A stretch of DNA of 64,000 nucleotides from an uncultured Oscillospiraceae bacterium (lineage in GTDB: Bacteria; Bacillota; Clostridia; Oscillospirales; Acutalibacteraceae). The notes beneath the pieces are model-generated. The model did no database searches, was not told where the DNA came from, and saw only the letters and a list, made by a program, of their open reading frames with translations. Below, piece by piece: positions 16,912 through 25,472 of the stretch. Positions within the stretch are counted from its first letter, which is position 1, and every line of letters begins with the position of its first letter. The stretch is from NCBI GenBank assembly GCA_948471205.1, contig CAOKRT010000001.1, forward strand, positions 256,308 through 320,307, written 5' to 3'. Made by a program: the position numbers and the translations under genes.

Positions 16912-18093
16912 ATGGCGGATAATTATCGAAAAAAAGAACGCAGTGAAAGAAAAAATGCAAAAAATAAAAAAAGAATTACCATACTTTGGATTGTTATTAT
17001 TGCGGCCGCGGCAGTGATTGCTGTGATGAAAATAAGTGAAATCAACTTTTCGGCACTGTTTCATTCAGATAAAAATGACAACGGCATTGTGCTGTCTGAA
17101 GATGAAAATAACCGAGAGGGGTTTCCTTACAGAATTGATTCAGGCGAAAACAATATTTTATCCGTTGTGGGAAGCAAAATTGCAATTTTAAACGATTCGT
17201 CGTATACTGTTGTCGATGCTTCCGACGCTGAAGAGTTTATCCGAGATGAACACGGCTATGCAAATCCGATTATAAAAACAAGCGGCGGATATTCCGTTAT
17301 TTATGATCAGGGTGCAAATGTGTACCGACTTGACAGTCAGAAGGAAAATATATATGAAAATTCAGCAAAAGGTGAAATTCTTTGCGCTGATGTAGCCGAT
17401 ACCGGCGCAGTTGCAGTAGCGGCTGTTTCGGGCGTACACAAAAGCACGGTTTTTGTGTACGGAAAGTCTTTTTCAGAAAAAATGAATTATGAGGTTTCCG
17501 GCGGTTATATCACCTCTGTTGCTGTTGATGACAGGGGAAAAAATGTTGCTTTTACTGTAATGAATTCGGAAAATGCAGAAATAAAATCCACGCTTTATAC
17601 AATGTCTGTAAATGATGCACAGCCAAGGGCAAAGTTTGAATATTTTGGTTCTTCTGTGCTGGACATTCATTTTTCGTCGGGATATCTGTACGTTGTGGGA
17701 AACGATTTTGTCAGTGTGATTTCGTCACTTGAAAAAGAGACGGCGGTTTATGAAAAGGGCAGCATAAATACAGTGGCTTACTGCTATAATCCCGCAGATA
17801 ATCTGGTGCTTGCCTATTCCGATTATATCGGGGCAGCCGAAAATAAGATTTCTTATATCAGGCAGAACGGAAAAGTGAAAACAACGGTTTCTGTAAATAC
17901 GGAAATTAAAGCAGTATCTGCATCGGGAACGGATATGACCGTGCTTACCGGCAGTGAAGTGATTTCATACAAATTAAGCAACGGAAATGAAAAAGCACGT
18001 ATAAAGGTGGATGATTCGTATACGGATATTCTCCAGCTTTCATCAAAAATATACGCAAAGCATCGTTCGGTGCTTGAAATTATCAGTAAATAG
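16912..18093 (+). CDS. DUF5711-like single-pass membrane protein
   Basis: A basic N-terminus (residues 1-24) is followed by one membrane segment (about 24-43, TILWIVIIAAAAVIAVMKI). The rest is an extracytoplasmic beta-rich region with propeller-like repeats (for example ILSVVGSKIAILNDSSYTVVD and SVISSLEKETAVYEKGS). It resembles the DUF5711 family, which sits beside cvpA-like genes in Clostridia. Function is unknown. AAAAGGA precedes the start; the next gene follows after 11 bp. Confidence 0.7.
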   Translation: MADNYRKKERSERKNAKNKKRITILWIVIIAAAAVIAVMKISEINFSALFHSDKNDNGIVLSEDENNREGFPYRIDSGENNILSVVGSKIAILNDSSYTVVDASDAEEFIRDEHGYANPIIKTSGGYSVIYDQGANVYRLDSQKENIYENSAKGEILCADVADTGAVAVAAVSGVHKSTVFVYGKSFSEKMNYEVSGGYITSVAVDDRGKNVAFTVMNSENAEIKSTLYTMSVNDAQPRAKFEYFGSSVLDIHFSSGYLYVVGNDFVSVISSLEKETAVYEKGSINTVAYCYNPADNLVLAYSDYIGAAENKISYIRQNGKVKTTVSVNTEIKAVSASGTDMTVLTGSEVISYKLSNGNEKARIKVDDSYTDILQLSSKIYAKHRSVLEIISK

Positions 18094-18104
18094 GAGAGGA
18101 AAAT

Positions 18105-18776
18105 ATGAATTATATTGATATATTTATTCTGGTTTTATTTGTTGTTATTGTTTTTGAAGGGTATGCAAGGGGTTTTGTGGTTTCGCTTTTGTCGCTTGCA
18201 AGAATTGCAGTTGGCATTCCCGTTTCCTTTTTGGTGGCGGACAAATGCAGCAATATGGTTTATACAAATTATTTCCGTGAAACAATCAGCCAAAATGTAT
18301 TGACCGGCATTGAAAAAAGCGGTGCCGATACATATATTCAGACTTTTAAAAATACAATAAACGGCATTCCGGATGTTTTTAAGGGCACTGTTGATTTTTC
18401 CCTGCTTGATAATGCAAGTGCCGCTTCAACTGCGGAGAGTATTATGTCAAACATTGTGGATCCGATAGCCGCAATGATAACAAAAGTTATCGTTTTTATT
18501 GTAACGCTTGCGGTTTTTTATATTGTTACGGCAATACTATTGTTTGTTGTGAAAAAAATAACAAACAGCAGCCATGCACCTTTCAGAAAAACAAATAAAT
18601 TTCTCGGCGCACTGCTTGGTGTGGTGAAAGCTTTGATTCTTGTGTTTGCTGTTGCAAGAATAGGCGCTTTTTTTACTGAAAATATTGCTGCGGGCGACAA
18701 TGCGTTTTTACAGCAGCTTGCTTCAAGCCGGATAATTGAATTTGCAAATAAATTTAACCCGATTCTGTTTATATAA
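18105..18776 (+). CDS. CvpA family membrane protein
   Basis: This 223-residue protein starts with NYIDIFILVLFVVIVFEGYARGFVVSLLSLARI, the CvpA-type first helices. Further hydrophobic segments lie near 125-160 and 165-190, and an extracytoplasmic loop lies between. CvpA proteins are linked to colicin V production in enterobacteria and to envelope integrity more broadly; the role in Clostridia is unproven. It belongs to the DUF5711-cvpA-pgsA cluster. Confidence 0.8.
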   Translation: MNYIDIFILVLFVVIVFEGYARGFVVSLLSLARIAVGIPVSFLVADKCSNMVYTNYFRETISQNVLTGIEKSGADTYIQTFKNTINGIPDVFKGTVDFSLLDNASAASTAESIMSNIVDPIAAMITKVIVFIVTLAVFYIVTAILLFVVKKITNSSHAPFRKTNKFLGALLGVVKALILVFAVARIGAFFTENIAAGDNAFLQQLASSRIIEFANKFNPILFI

Positions 18777-18794
18777 AATATTAGGAGAATAAAA

Positions 18795-19412
18795 ATGAGC
18801 AATTTTAAATCAAATGTCAAAGACCTTTTTTCAGGCTGTCTTACTGTGCCGAACTTTTTATCTGTAATAAGAATACTTCTTATTCCCGTTTTTGCGGTTT
18901 TGTTTCTGCAGGAGCATTATATAATTGCCATTGCAGTTATTATTTTTGCAGAACTTACGGATTTGTTTGACGGAATGATTGCCAGACGATTTAACCAGGT
19001 TTCCGCACTTGGCAAAATTCTTGATCCTATCGCCGACAAACTTTCACAGATTTCTATTGTTGTGGTGCTTATAATTAAATATTGGGACAATGCTATTAAA
19101 TATCTTTTTATGTTCTTTATTATAAAAGAAATTGTTATGCTGATTGGCGGCGCATTGCTTATTTCCAAAGGACTTCGCCCCGTTGCGGCAGAAATGTGGG
19201 GAAAGATTGCCACAACGGTTTTCTGCATTGTAATGATATTTGTGCTTGCATTCGGTGAAGGCGGCGCATTATGCGATATTACCGGATTTACATTGCCGAA
19301 TGCGGTAACGTGGGCTCTTGCTGCCGTTTCCGCAATATGTACTTTTGGATCACTGCTTGGCTATATACCGGGTTTTGTGCGCCAGATTAAGGAAAAAAAA
19401 GAAGATAAATAA
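18795..19412 (+). CDS. pgsA: CDP-diacylglycerol-glycerol-3-phosphate 3-phosphatidyltransferase
   Basis: PgsA makes phosphatidylglycerol phosphate, the first step to phosphatidylglycerol. The CDP-alcohol phosphatidyltransferase motif is complete: ELTDLFDGMIARRFNQVSALGKILDPIADK, written here to show the spaced D, G, R, G, D and D residues. The preceding NFLSVIRILLIPVFAVLF and several membrane helices fit. Length 205 is typical. AGGAG precedes ATG 18795. Confidence 0.95.
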   Translation: MSNFKSNVKDLFSGCLTVPNFLSVIRILLIPVFAVLFLQEHYIIAIAVIIFAELTDLFDGMIARRFNQVSALGKILDPIADKLSQISIVVVLIIKYWDNAIKYLFMFFIIKEIVMLIGGALLISKGLRPVAAEMWGKIATTVFCIVMIFVLAFGEGGALCDITGFTLPNAVTWALAAVSAICTFGSLLGYIPGFVRQIKEKKEDK

Positions 19413-19434
19413 TTAAAGGAGAAATCATTTTTTA

Positions 19435-21732
19435 ATGAAACAGCAATTATGCAGCAGGTGCAATGAACGCCCTGCAGTCGTATTTATACAAAAAATGGAA
19501 GATGGAAAAATGGTGCCTGAAGGGCTTTGCATAAAATGTGCAAGGGAGCTGAATGTGGGTTCCATTAATCAAATGATAGACCAGCTTGGTGTTACGGATG
19601 AAGAGCTTGAAGCGGCATCCGAACAGATGAGCACTTTTATGGAAAATATGTCTGATTTTGATTTCGGTTCCCTTGGAGAAATGTTTAATTCGGATAATAT
19701 GGAAGGTGCGCAGACCTTTCCTTTTGCCAATCTGATTAACGGCGGCGAAACTGACAATACGTCCGAAGGCGGCAAAAAGAAAAAGGGGAAAAAAGCAAAA
19801 AAGAATTCTTCGGATGATGCAAGAAAGTTTTTAAACAGCTATTGCAATAATCTTACGGAAAGAGCAAAACAAGGAAAAATAGATAATATTATCGGCAGAG
19901 AAAAAGAAATATCACGTGCTGTTCAGATTCTTTGCAGAAGAACAAAGAACAATCCCTGCCTGATTGGTGAGCCGGGTGTTGGAAAAACAGCGATTGCCGA
20001 AGGGCTTGCAATCAGAATAGCCAAAGGCGAAGTGCCTGCCCGCCTTACAGATAAGGAAATTTATCTGCTTGATTTAACTGCCCTTGTTGCCGGAACGCAG
20101 TTCAGAGGTCAGTTTGAGGGACGAATCAAAGGGCTTGTTGATGAGGTTAAGCATGAAGGCAATATTATTCTGTTTATTGATGAAGTGCACAATCTTGTTG
20201 GAACCGGCGACAGCGAGGGCACAATGAATGCCGCAAATATTTTAAAGCCGGCTCTTTCAAGAGGAGAAATTCAGGTTATCGGCGCAACCACCTTTAATGA
20301 ATACAGAAAATATATTGAAAAGGATGCAGCACTTGAACGCCGTTTCCAGCCGATTAAGATTGAAGAACCGTCTCTTGACGAGGCATACAGAATGCTTATC
20401 GGCATTAAGGAATATTATGAGGCTTATCATAAAGTTCAGATTTCTGACAGCCTTGTTTACAGGGCGGTTACTATGTCTGAACGCTTTGTAACAGACCGTT
20501 ATCTTCCTGACAAAGCAATAGATTTGCTTGATGAGGCCTGTACCTGCGCCAATCTGCGCAATCCGTTTATTTCGGAATATCAAATTATGCTTGAAAGAAA
20601 GCAAACGCTTCTGGAAGGCATTGACAACGCTTCACAGCCAAATGAAAATAATGAAATAGATTATGAACTTATATCTAAATTAAAGGCTGAAGTGCTTCAG
20701 CTTGACCAAAAGCTGCCGGATCTTGCCGAAAAGGCAAAGGATAATCAGGTTATTGAACAGGATTTGGCAAAAGTTGTTTCTTTGTGGACCGGTATTCCGG
20801 CGTCAAAAATTGAAGCAGGGGATATTCAGAAGCTTGCCTCGCTTGAAGACGAACTGAAACAGCATATTGTCGGTCAGGATGATGCCATAGAAAAGATAGC
20901 GGCAGCCGTACGCAGGGGCAGAGTGCAGATCAGTCCGAAAAAAAGACCGCAGTCGTTTATTTTTGTAGGTCCTACCGGCGTAGGAAAAACGGAACTTGTA
21001 AAACAACTTGCCGAATATCTTTTTGATTCGCCCGAAACGCTTATCCGCCTTGATATGAGCGAATATATGGAAAAATTCAGTGTTTCCAGAATCATCGGCT
21101 CACCTCCCGGTTATGTGGGCTATGATGATGCGGGTCAGTTAACCGAAAAGGTAAGAAGAAAGCCGTACAGCGTTATTCTGTTTGATGAAATTGAAAAGGC
21201 GCATAAAGACGTTCTTAACATTCTGCTTCAGATACTTGATGAGGGCAGAATAACAGATGCGCAGGGAAGAACCGTTAACTTTGAAAATACAATTATTGTA
21301 ATGACTTCAAATGCCGGTTCAACGGATACTGCTACTATGGGCTTCGGTAAAACCGATAATGAAATCAATAAAGATGTTACAATGAAAGCGCTTGAGCGTT
21401 TTCTCAGACCTGAATTTATCGGCAGAGTGGATGAAATTATTACGTTCAACAGCTTATCTTTTGATAATTTTGAAAAAATTGCGGAAATTATGCTTGATGA
21501 ATTAAAAGAAAGCCTGAAGGACAAGGCAATTGAGCTTGTTTATGATGAGGCGGTTCCGGTATTTATCGCAAAAGAATCATACGGTTCAAAGAAAAATGCA
21601 AGGGGAATACGTGATTCTGTAAGAAGGAATGTAGAAGATAAACTGGCTTCAGCAATCGTATTTAATCAGAATATTTCGATAAATAAATTCACATTATCGG
21701 CAAATAATGAAATTAATGTAAAGATTAATTAA
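19435..21732 (+). CDS. Clp/Hsp100 ATPase with N-terminal zinc finger (ClpE-like)
   Basis: This 765-residue protein has two AAA+ modules (Walker [10 protein letters not shown] near residue 180 and GPTGVGKTE near 512) and a C-terminal D2-small domain. Instead of the Clp N repeat it starts with a four-cysteine motif (CSRC at 6-9, CIKC at 31-34), as in ClpE and McsA-type zinc fingers. A lysine-rich linker ([11 protein letters not shown]) separates the finger from D1. ClpE-type unfoldases feed ClpP during stress; no CtsR box was recognised upstream. The SD (AAAGGAG) is unusually far from the ATG, about 13 nt. Confidence 0.88.
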   Translation: MKQQLCSRCNERPAVVFIQKMEDGKMVPEGLCIKCARELNVGSINQMIDQLGVTDEELEAASEQMSTFMENMSDFDFGSLGEMFNSDNMEGAQTFPFANLINGGETDNTSEGGKKKKGKKAKKNSSDDARKFLNSYCNNLTERAKQGKIDNIIGREKEISRAVQILCRRTKNNPCLIGEPGVGKTAIAEGLAIRIAKGEVPARLTDKEIYLLDLTALVAGTQFRGQFEGRIKGLVDEVKHEGNIILFIDEVHNLVGTGDSEGTMNAANILKPALSRGEIQVIGATTFNEYRKYIEKDAALERRFQPIKIEEPSLDEAYRMLIGIKEYYEAYHKVQISDSLVYRAVTMSERFVTDRYLPDKAIDLLDEACTCANLRNPFISEYQIMLERKQTLLEGIDNASQPNENNEIDYELISKLKAEVLQLDQKLPDLAEKAKDNQVIEQDLAKVVSLWTGIPASKIEAGDIQKLASLEDELKQHIVGQDDAIEKIAAAVRRGRVQISPKKRPQSFIFVGPTGVGKTELVKQLAEYLFDSPETLIRLDMSEYMEKFSVSRIIGSPPGYVGYDDAGQLTEKVRRKPYSVILFDEIEKAHKDVLNILLQILDEGRITDAQGRTVNFENTIIVMTSNAGSTDTATMGFGKTDNEINKDVTMKALERFLRPEFIGRVDEIITFNSLSFDNFEKIAEIMLDELKESLKDKAIELVYDEAVPVFIAKESYGSKKNARGIRDSVRRNVEDKLASAIVFNQNISINKFTLSANNEINVKIN

Positions 21733-21750
21733 TTTTTTTTAAAAAAACTC

Positions 21751-21779
21751 TTGACAGTTCGGCAGTCATTTATTATAAT
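21751..21779 (+). promoter_or_regulatory. Strong promoter of the tRNA cluster
   Basis: Perfect TTGACA (21751-21756), 17-bp spacer and perfect TATAAT (21774-21779) lie 16 bp before the first tRNA. Confidence 0.9.
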
Positions 21780-21795
21780 AATGGCTGTCGCTTAT

Positions 21796-21869
21796 GCGGG
21801 TGTAGTTCAATGGTAGAATGTCAGCCTTCCAAGCTGAACACGAGGGTTCGATTCCCTTCACCCGCTCCA
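21796..21869 (+). tRNA. tRNA-Gly(TCC)
   Basis: A cloverleaf folds with acceptor GCGGGTG/CACCCGC, anticodon loop CTTCCAA (TCC), T-loop TTCGATT, discriminator T and encoded CCA. G18G19 and C56 are present. Confidence 0.95.
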
Positions 21870-21875
21870 TTATCT

Positions 21876-21949
21876 GCGGGCGTAGTTCAATGTTAGAACG
21901 CCGACTTTCCAAGTTGGAAACAGGGGTTTAATTCCTTTCACCCGCTCCA
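21876..21949 (+). tRNA. Aberrant tRNA-Gly(TCC), possible pseudo-tRNA or non-proteinogenic tRNA
   Basis: It is a close copy of the first tRNA-Gly with the same anticodon TCC and encoded CCA, but with three structural departures: a C6:A67 mismatch in the acceptor stem, D-loop AATGTTA with G19 changed to T, and T-loop TTTAATT with C56 changed to T. Both partners of the G19:C56 tertiary pair are therefore lost. The T stem also has two G-T pairs. Confidence 0.75.
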
Positions 21950-21955
21950 ATGCAC

Positions 21956-22012
<57 letters not shown>

Positions 22013-22032
<20 letters not shown>

Positions 22033-22168
22033 CATTTATAAAAAACGCTTGCTGGGGCGAGAAACGAGATACAAAAGTTTGTGAGCTTTGCGAACGGAAA
22101 CTTTTGTGAAGAAACATTTCAGTGAACTGTTTCGCATCGAGAGGAGAGTCCCTCCAAGCGCGCCACAT
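22013..22168 (+). repeat. Direct repeat of the tRNA-Arg 3' end bounding a 110-bp insert
   Basis: The 23-nt end of tRNA-Arg (22013-22035, GAGTCCCTCC then AAGCGCGCCACAT) is repeated exactly at 22146-22168. Between them lie 110 bp with two inverted repeats: 22071-22080 with 22098-22107 (ACAAAAGTTT) and 22111-22116 with 22128-22133 (GAAACA). This is the footprint expected of integration at a tRNA 3' end or of a small hairpin element; no integrase is present. Confidence 0.7.
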
Positions 22169-22170
22169 AT

Positions 22171-22248
22171 GGTGGGATTAGTTCAGTTGGTTAGAGCGCC
22201 AGTTTGTGGCACTGGAGGTCATCGGTTCGAATCCGATATCCCACCCCA
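22171..22248 (+). tRNA. tRNA-His(GTG)
   Basis: The acceptor GTGGGAT/ATCCCAC is preceded by the extra G-1 that pairs with C73, as required for tRNA-His. The anticodon loop TTGTGGC gives GTG. CCA is encoded. Confidence 0.95.
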
Positions 22249-22277
22249 TTTAATTAAATATAAAATCCCTTTTATAT

Positions 22278-22352
22278 TGGGGTGTCGCCAAGTGGTAAGG
22301 CAAGGGACTTTGACTCCCTCACTCGTAGGTTCGAATCCTGCCTCCCCAGCCA
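22278..22352 (+). tRNA. tRNA-Gln(TTG)
   Basis: Acceptor TGGGGTG/CTCCCCA has a single U6:U67 mismatch. The anticodon loop CTTTGAC gives TTG, the T-loop is TTCGAAT and CCA is encoded. Confidence 0.93.
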
Positions 22353-22380
22353 GCACCCTTTGATAAAAAGGGTGAATTAC

Positions 22381-22456
22381 GGTTCATTAGCTCAGATGGC
22401 AGAGCACTTGACTTTTAATCAAGGTGTCCGGGGTTCGACTCCCCGATGAGCCACCA
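22381..22456 (+). tRNA. tRNA-Lys(TTT)
   Basis: Acceptor GGTTCAT/ATGAGCC, anticodon loop CTTTTAA (TTT), T-loop TTCGACT, discriminator A and encoded CCA. Confidence 0.95.
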
Positions 22457-22457
22457 G

Positions 22458-22488
22458 AAAAGACTGTCATACGGCAGTCTTTTTCTTT
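22458..22488 (+). terminator. Terminator of the tRNA cluster
   Basis: AAAAGACTGTC pairs with GGCAGTCTTTT around an ATAC loop and a T-rich tail follows, 2 bp after the tRNA-Lys CCA. The metallopeptidase gene starts just beyond it, so some read-through is possible. Confidence 0.8.
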
Positions 22489-22498
22489 TGGAGAAATT

Positions 22499-23197
22499 AT
22501 GGAAATTATTGAGTATAACGGAAGAAAAATTGAATATGAAATCGTCAGAAAAAATGTGAAGAATATAAATCTTCGTGTTAAGCGTGATGCATCTGTGGCG
22601 GTTTCGGCAAACAAATCTGTGCCGAAAGCATTTATAGAAAAATTCGTTGCCGAAAATGCTGAAAAAATTTTTTCTGCTGTTGATAAAATTTCAATGTCCG
22701 AAACAAATCCTGTTCTTGAAAACGGTTCAAAAATAAGTCTGCTTGGTAAAAATTATGATTTAATTATCAGGAAAAGCACAGAGAATTCGTATTTTATAGA
22801 TGATACTTCTGTTGTTTTCTATGTTTCAGATACCAAATCTACTGAAATCAAAACAGAGATTTACAATACCTTGCTCACCAACACAGCAAAGGTGGTTTTT
22901 CCAAAGCTGCTTAAAGAATGTTATCCTGCATTCGAAAATGTTTGCGCCGCTGTGCCTGAACTGAAAATAAAGAACCTGAAATCCCAGTGGGGCAACTGTT
23001 ATCATAAAAGAAATCTGATTACACTTAATCTTCGCCTTGCTGTTTTTGATATGAATGTTATCCGCTGTGTTGTTTATCATGAATACTGCCATTTTGTTTA
23101 TCAGAACCATTCGAGGGATTTTTATAAGCTGCTTGAAACGGTTATGCCGGAATGGAAGCAATATAACCGTGTGCTGAAACAAAAGACTTCTCTTTAA
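22499..23197 (+). CDS. YgjP-like M48-type metallopeptidase domain protein (DUF45)
   Basis: The C-terminal half contains the zinc motif HEYCH (about residues 194-198) followed by NHSRDFYKLLETVMPEWK, and a central KNLKSQWGNCYHKRNLITLNLRL; both are hallmarks of the YgjP/SprT-like family. No signal peptide is present. ATG 22499 follows GGAGAAATT; an upstream in-frame extension runs into tRNA-Lys and is rejected. Physiological substrate unknown. Confidence 0.85.
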   Translation: MEIIEYNGRKIEYEIVRKNVKNINLRVKRDASVAVSANKSVPKAFIEKFVAENAEKIFSAVDKISMSETNPVLENGSKISLLGKNYDLIIRKSTENSYFIDDTSVVFYVSDTKSTEIKTEIYNTLLTNTAKVVFPKLLKECYPAFENVCAAVPELKIKNLKSQWGNCYHKRNLITLNLRLAVFDMNVIRCVVYHEYCHFVYQNHSRDFYKLLETVMPEWKQYNRVLKQKTSL

Positions 23198-23212
23198 CGG
23201 GAAGTCTTTTTG
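23181..23212 (+). terminator. Terminator overlapping the end of the metallopeptidase gene
   Basis: AAAAGACTTC pairs with GAAGTCTTTT (23181-23190 with 23201-23210), with T-rich sequence after it. The 5' arm lies within the coding sequence. Confidence 0.8.
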
Positions 23213-23250
23213 TTTAACCGTTTTGTAACTGTTTTGTAAGTCACATTTTG

Positions 23251-23279
23251 TTGAAATAACAGATTTACTGTGATATGTT
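23251..23279 (+). promoter_or_regulatory. Putative promoter of upp-uraA
   Basis: TTGAAA (23251-23256), a 17-bp spacer and TATGTT (23274-23279) precede upp. Confidence 0.5.
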
Positions 23280-23311
23280 ATTATAGAATAAATATGAAAG
23301 GAAGTATGGTT

Positions 23312-23944
23312 ATGGAAAGAAAAGTTAAGATTATGGACCATCCGCTTATTCAGCATAAGCTCAGTATTCTTCGTGATGTTAAAACAAGCACAAAGGAATT
23401 CAGAGATCTTGTTAATGAGATTGCAATGCTGATGATTTATGATGCCACAAGGGATTTACCGCTTAAAGAAATAGATGTTCAGACTCCGTGCGGAGTTGCA
23501 CACTGTAAAGCAATTGCAGGCAGAAAGCTTGCATTTGTTCCTATTCTGCGTGCAGGACTCGGTATGGTTGAAGGTGCGCTTATGCTTGTGCCTTCTGCAA
23601 GAATCGGTCATATCGGTCTTTACAGAGATGAAACAACGCTTCAGCCTGTTGAGTATTACTGCAAACTGCCAAAGGATATTGAAGAACGTGATGTTTTTGT
23701 TGTTGATCCTATGCTTGCAACAGGCGGTTCGGCTATTGACGCGATTTCGCAGATTAAGAAAAGAAATCCTCGTTCTATTAAGTTTCTGTGCATAATTGCC
23801 GCTCCCGAAGGACTTGAGGCGCTTGAAAAAGCACATCCTGATGTTGATATTTTTGCGGCTGGAATGGATGAATGCCTGAATGAAAACGGATATATCGTTC
23901 CCGGTCTCGGTGATGCCGGAGACAGAATTTTCGGCACAAAATAA
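23312..23944 (+). CDS. upp: Uracil phosphoribosyltransferase
   Basis: Upp converts uracil and PRPP to UMP. The PRPP-binding loop is [18 protein letters not shown], with [16 protein letters not shown] and the C-terminal uracil loop [20 protein letters not shown]. The length of about 210 residues is typical. ATG 23312 has the best spacing to AAAGGA; ATG 23306 is an alternative. It is followed after 25 bp by a uracil permease, making a salvage pair. Confidence 0.96.
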   Translation: MERKVKIMDHPLIQHKLSILRDVKTSTKEFRDLVNEIAMLMIYDATRDLPLKEIDVQTPCGVAHCKAIAGRKLAFVPILRAGLGMVEGALMLVPSARIGHIGLYRDETTLQPVEYYCKLPKDIEERDVFVVDPMLATGGSAIDAISQIKKRNPRSIKFLCIIAAPEGLEALEKAHPDVDIFAAGMDECLNENGYIVPGLGDAGDRIFGTK

Positions 23945-23969
23945 TTGAGTTTAAATGAAAGGGTTAATT

Positions 23970-25355
23970 ATGGCTAAGGTAAAAAAAGAAAAAATATCCA
24001 TTGGAAATGACGGGATTTACGACGCAAGAAAACTGGGTACACCTAAAATGCTTGTTTTAGGTTTCCAGCATATGTTTGCTATGTTCGGCGCAACCGTAAC
24101 CGTTCCGCTCCTTACAGGACTTGATATTTCAACCACGCTTCTTTTTGCAGGATTGGGAACGCTGTTGTTCCACTGTCTGACAAAGTTTAAGGTTCCTGCA
24201 TTTCTCGGTTCATCATTTGCATTTATCGGCGGTTATCTTGCCGTTGCACCGCTTCAGGACGGTAAGGGCAATAAAGAATTGCTTCCGTATGCCTGCCTTG
24301 GTGTAGCGTGTGCCGGTCTGCTGTATCTTATTCTTGCCGCTGTTATCAAAATTGTTGGAATCAGCCGTGTTATGAAACTGTTTCCGCCTGTTGTAACAGG
24401 TCCGATTATTATGGCAATCGGTTTGGGTCTTGCACCGTCTGCAATCAGCAACTGCAAGCAGAACTGGACTTTGGCACTCATAGCACTTGTGCTTATTATT
24501 GTTTTCAACATTTTCGGAAAAGGCATGGTCAAGATTGTTCCGATTCTTCTTGGTATAATCGGCGCATATGCAGTGGCTGCTGTTGTCGGTAACGGATTTG
24601 GCGTAGAAAGTTTTGCTGTTGATTTTTCAGGGGTTAAGGAGGCTGCATGGATTGGTCTGCCTGTTGACTGGAATTCTACAGTTTTCGGCGGTGTAAGGGA
24701 TTCCGGCACGGCAATTTCTGCAATTATTGCAATTGTTCCGATTGCGCTTGCCACAATGATGGAGCATATAGGAGATGTTTCCGCAATTTCCGCAACCTGC
24801 AATAAAAACTTTATCAGCAATCCCGGTTTACACAGAACACTTCTTGGTGACGGACTGGCAACCGTAATGGCGTCTCTTTTCGGAGCGCCTGCAAACACCA
24901 CCTACGGTGAAAACACCGGTGTGCTTGCACTTTCAAAGGTTTATGACCCCAGAGTAATCCGAATTGCTGCATATTTTGCTGTTGCATTTTCAATCTGCCC
25001 GAAATTTGCGGCTGTTATAGAATCTATTCCTGTTGCGATTGTCGGCGGTATCTCGTTTGTGCTTTACGGAATGATTTCGGCAGTAGGTGTAAGAAATGTA
25101 GTTGATGCAAAGGTTGATTTCTCAAAATCAAGAAATACAATTATTGCTGCAATTATTCTTGTGCTTGCTCTTGGTTCAGACGGTATTTCCTTTGCAATAG
25201 GTTCGGCCAATATCAGCATTTCAGCGCTTGCAACTGCTTCGGTGGTTGGTATTATTCTTAACATGATTCTTCCGGGAAATGATTATGTTTTCAAAATGGA
25301 AGGCAAGAAAGAAACAGAGAAAACTAAGCACGCAAATGAAGCTGACGCGAAATAG
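23970..25355 (+). CDS. uraA: Uracil permease (NCS2/nucleobase:cation symporter-2)
   Basis: About 461 residues with around 12-14 membrane segments. MLVLGFQHMFAMFGATVTVPLLTGLD near the N-terminus and MMEHIGDVSAISATCNK plus TTYGENTGVLALSKV in the middle are NCS2 signatures of the UraA branch. AAAGGG precedes ATG 23970. Operon partner of upp supports uracil as substrate. Confidence 0.93.
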   Translation: MAKVKKEKISIGNDGIYDARKLGTPKMLVLGFQHMFAMFGATVTVPLLTGLDISTTLLFAGLGTLLFHCLTKFKVPAFLGSSFAFIGGYLAVAPLQDGKGNKELLPYACLGVACAGLLYLILAAVIKIVGISRVMKLFPPVVTGPIIMAIGLGLAPSAISNCKQNWTLALIALVLIIVFNIFGKGMVKIVPILLGIIGAYAVAAVVGNGFGVESFAVDFSGVKEAAWIGLPVDWNSTVFGGVRDSGTAISAIIAIVPIALATMMEHIGDVSAISATCNKNFISNPGLHRTLLGDGLATVMASLFGAPANTTYGENTGVLALSKVYDPRVIRIAAYFAVAFSICPKFAAVIESIPVAIVGGISFVLYGMISAVGVRNVVDAKVDFSKSRNTIIAAIILVLALGSDGISFAIGSANISISALATASVVGIILNMILPGNDYVFKMEGKKETEKTKHANEADAK

Positions 25356-25370
25356 TTTTGTTATTTTATG

Positions 25371-25409
25371 AAAAGGTTCGGTTAATATGCCGAACCTTCT
25401 ATCTTTTCT
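25371..25409 (+). terminator. Terminator after uraA
   Basis: AAGGTTCGG pairs with CCGAACCTT (25373-25398), and a T-rich run follows. Confidence 0.75.
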
Positions 25410-25438
25410 TTGACAAATAGCAAATTGTGTGGTAAAAT
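25410..25438 (+). promoter_or_regulatory. Promoter of the PutP-type symporter gene
   Basis: TTGACA (25410-25415), 17-bp spacer, TAAAAT (25433-25438), 35 bp before the start codon. Confidence 0.75.
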
Positions 25439-25472
25439 TTATCATTATTTACAGGACATTAGGAGGAAATGT

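Noticed and set aside
22088-22363. 91-residue plus-strand protein across tRNA genes
   Set aside because: The frame runs through tRNA-His and tRNA-Gln; it is an artefact of RNA genes.
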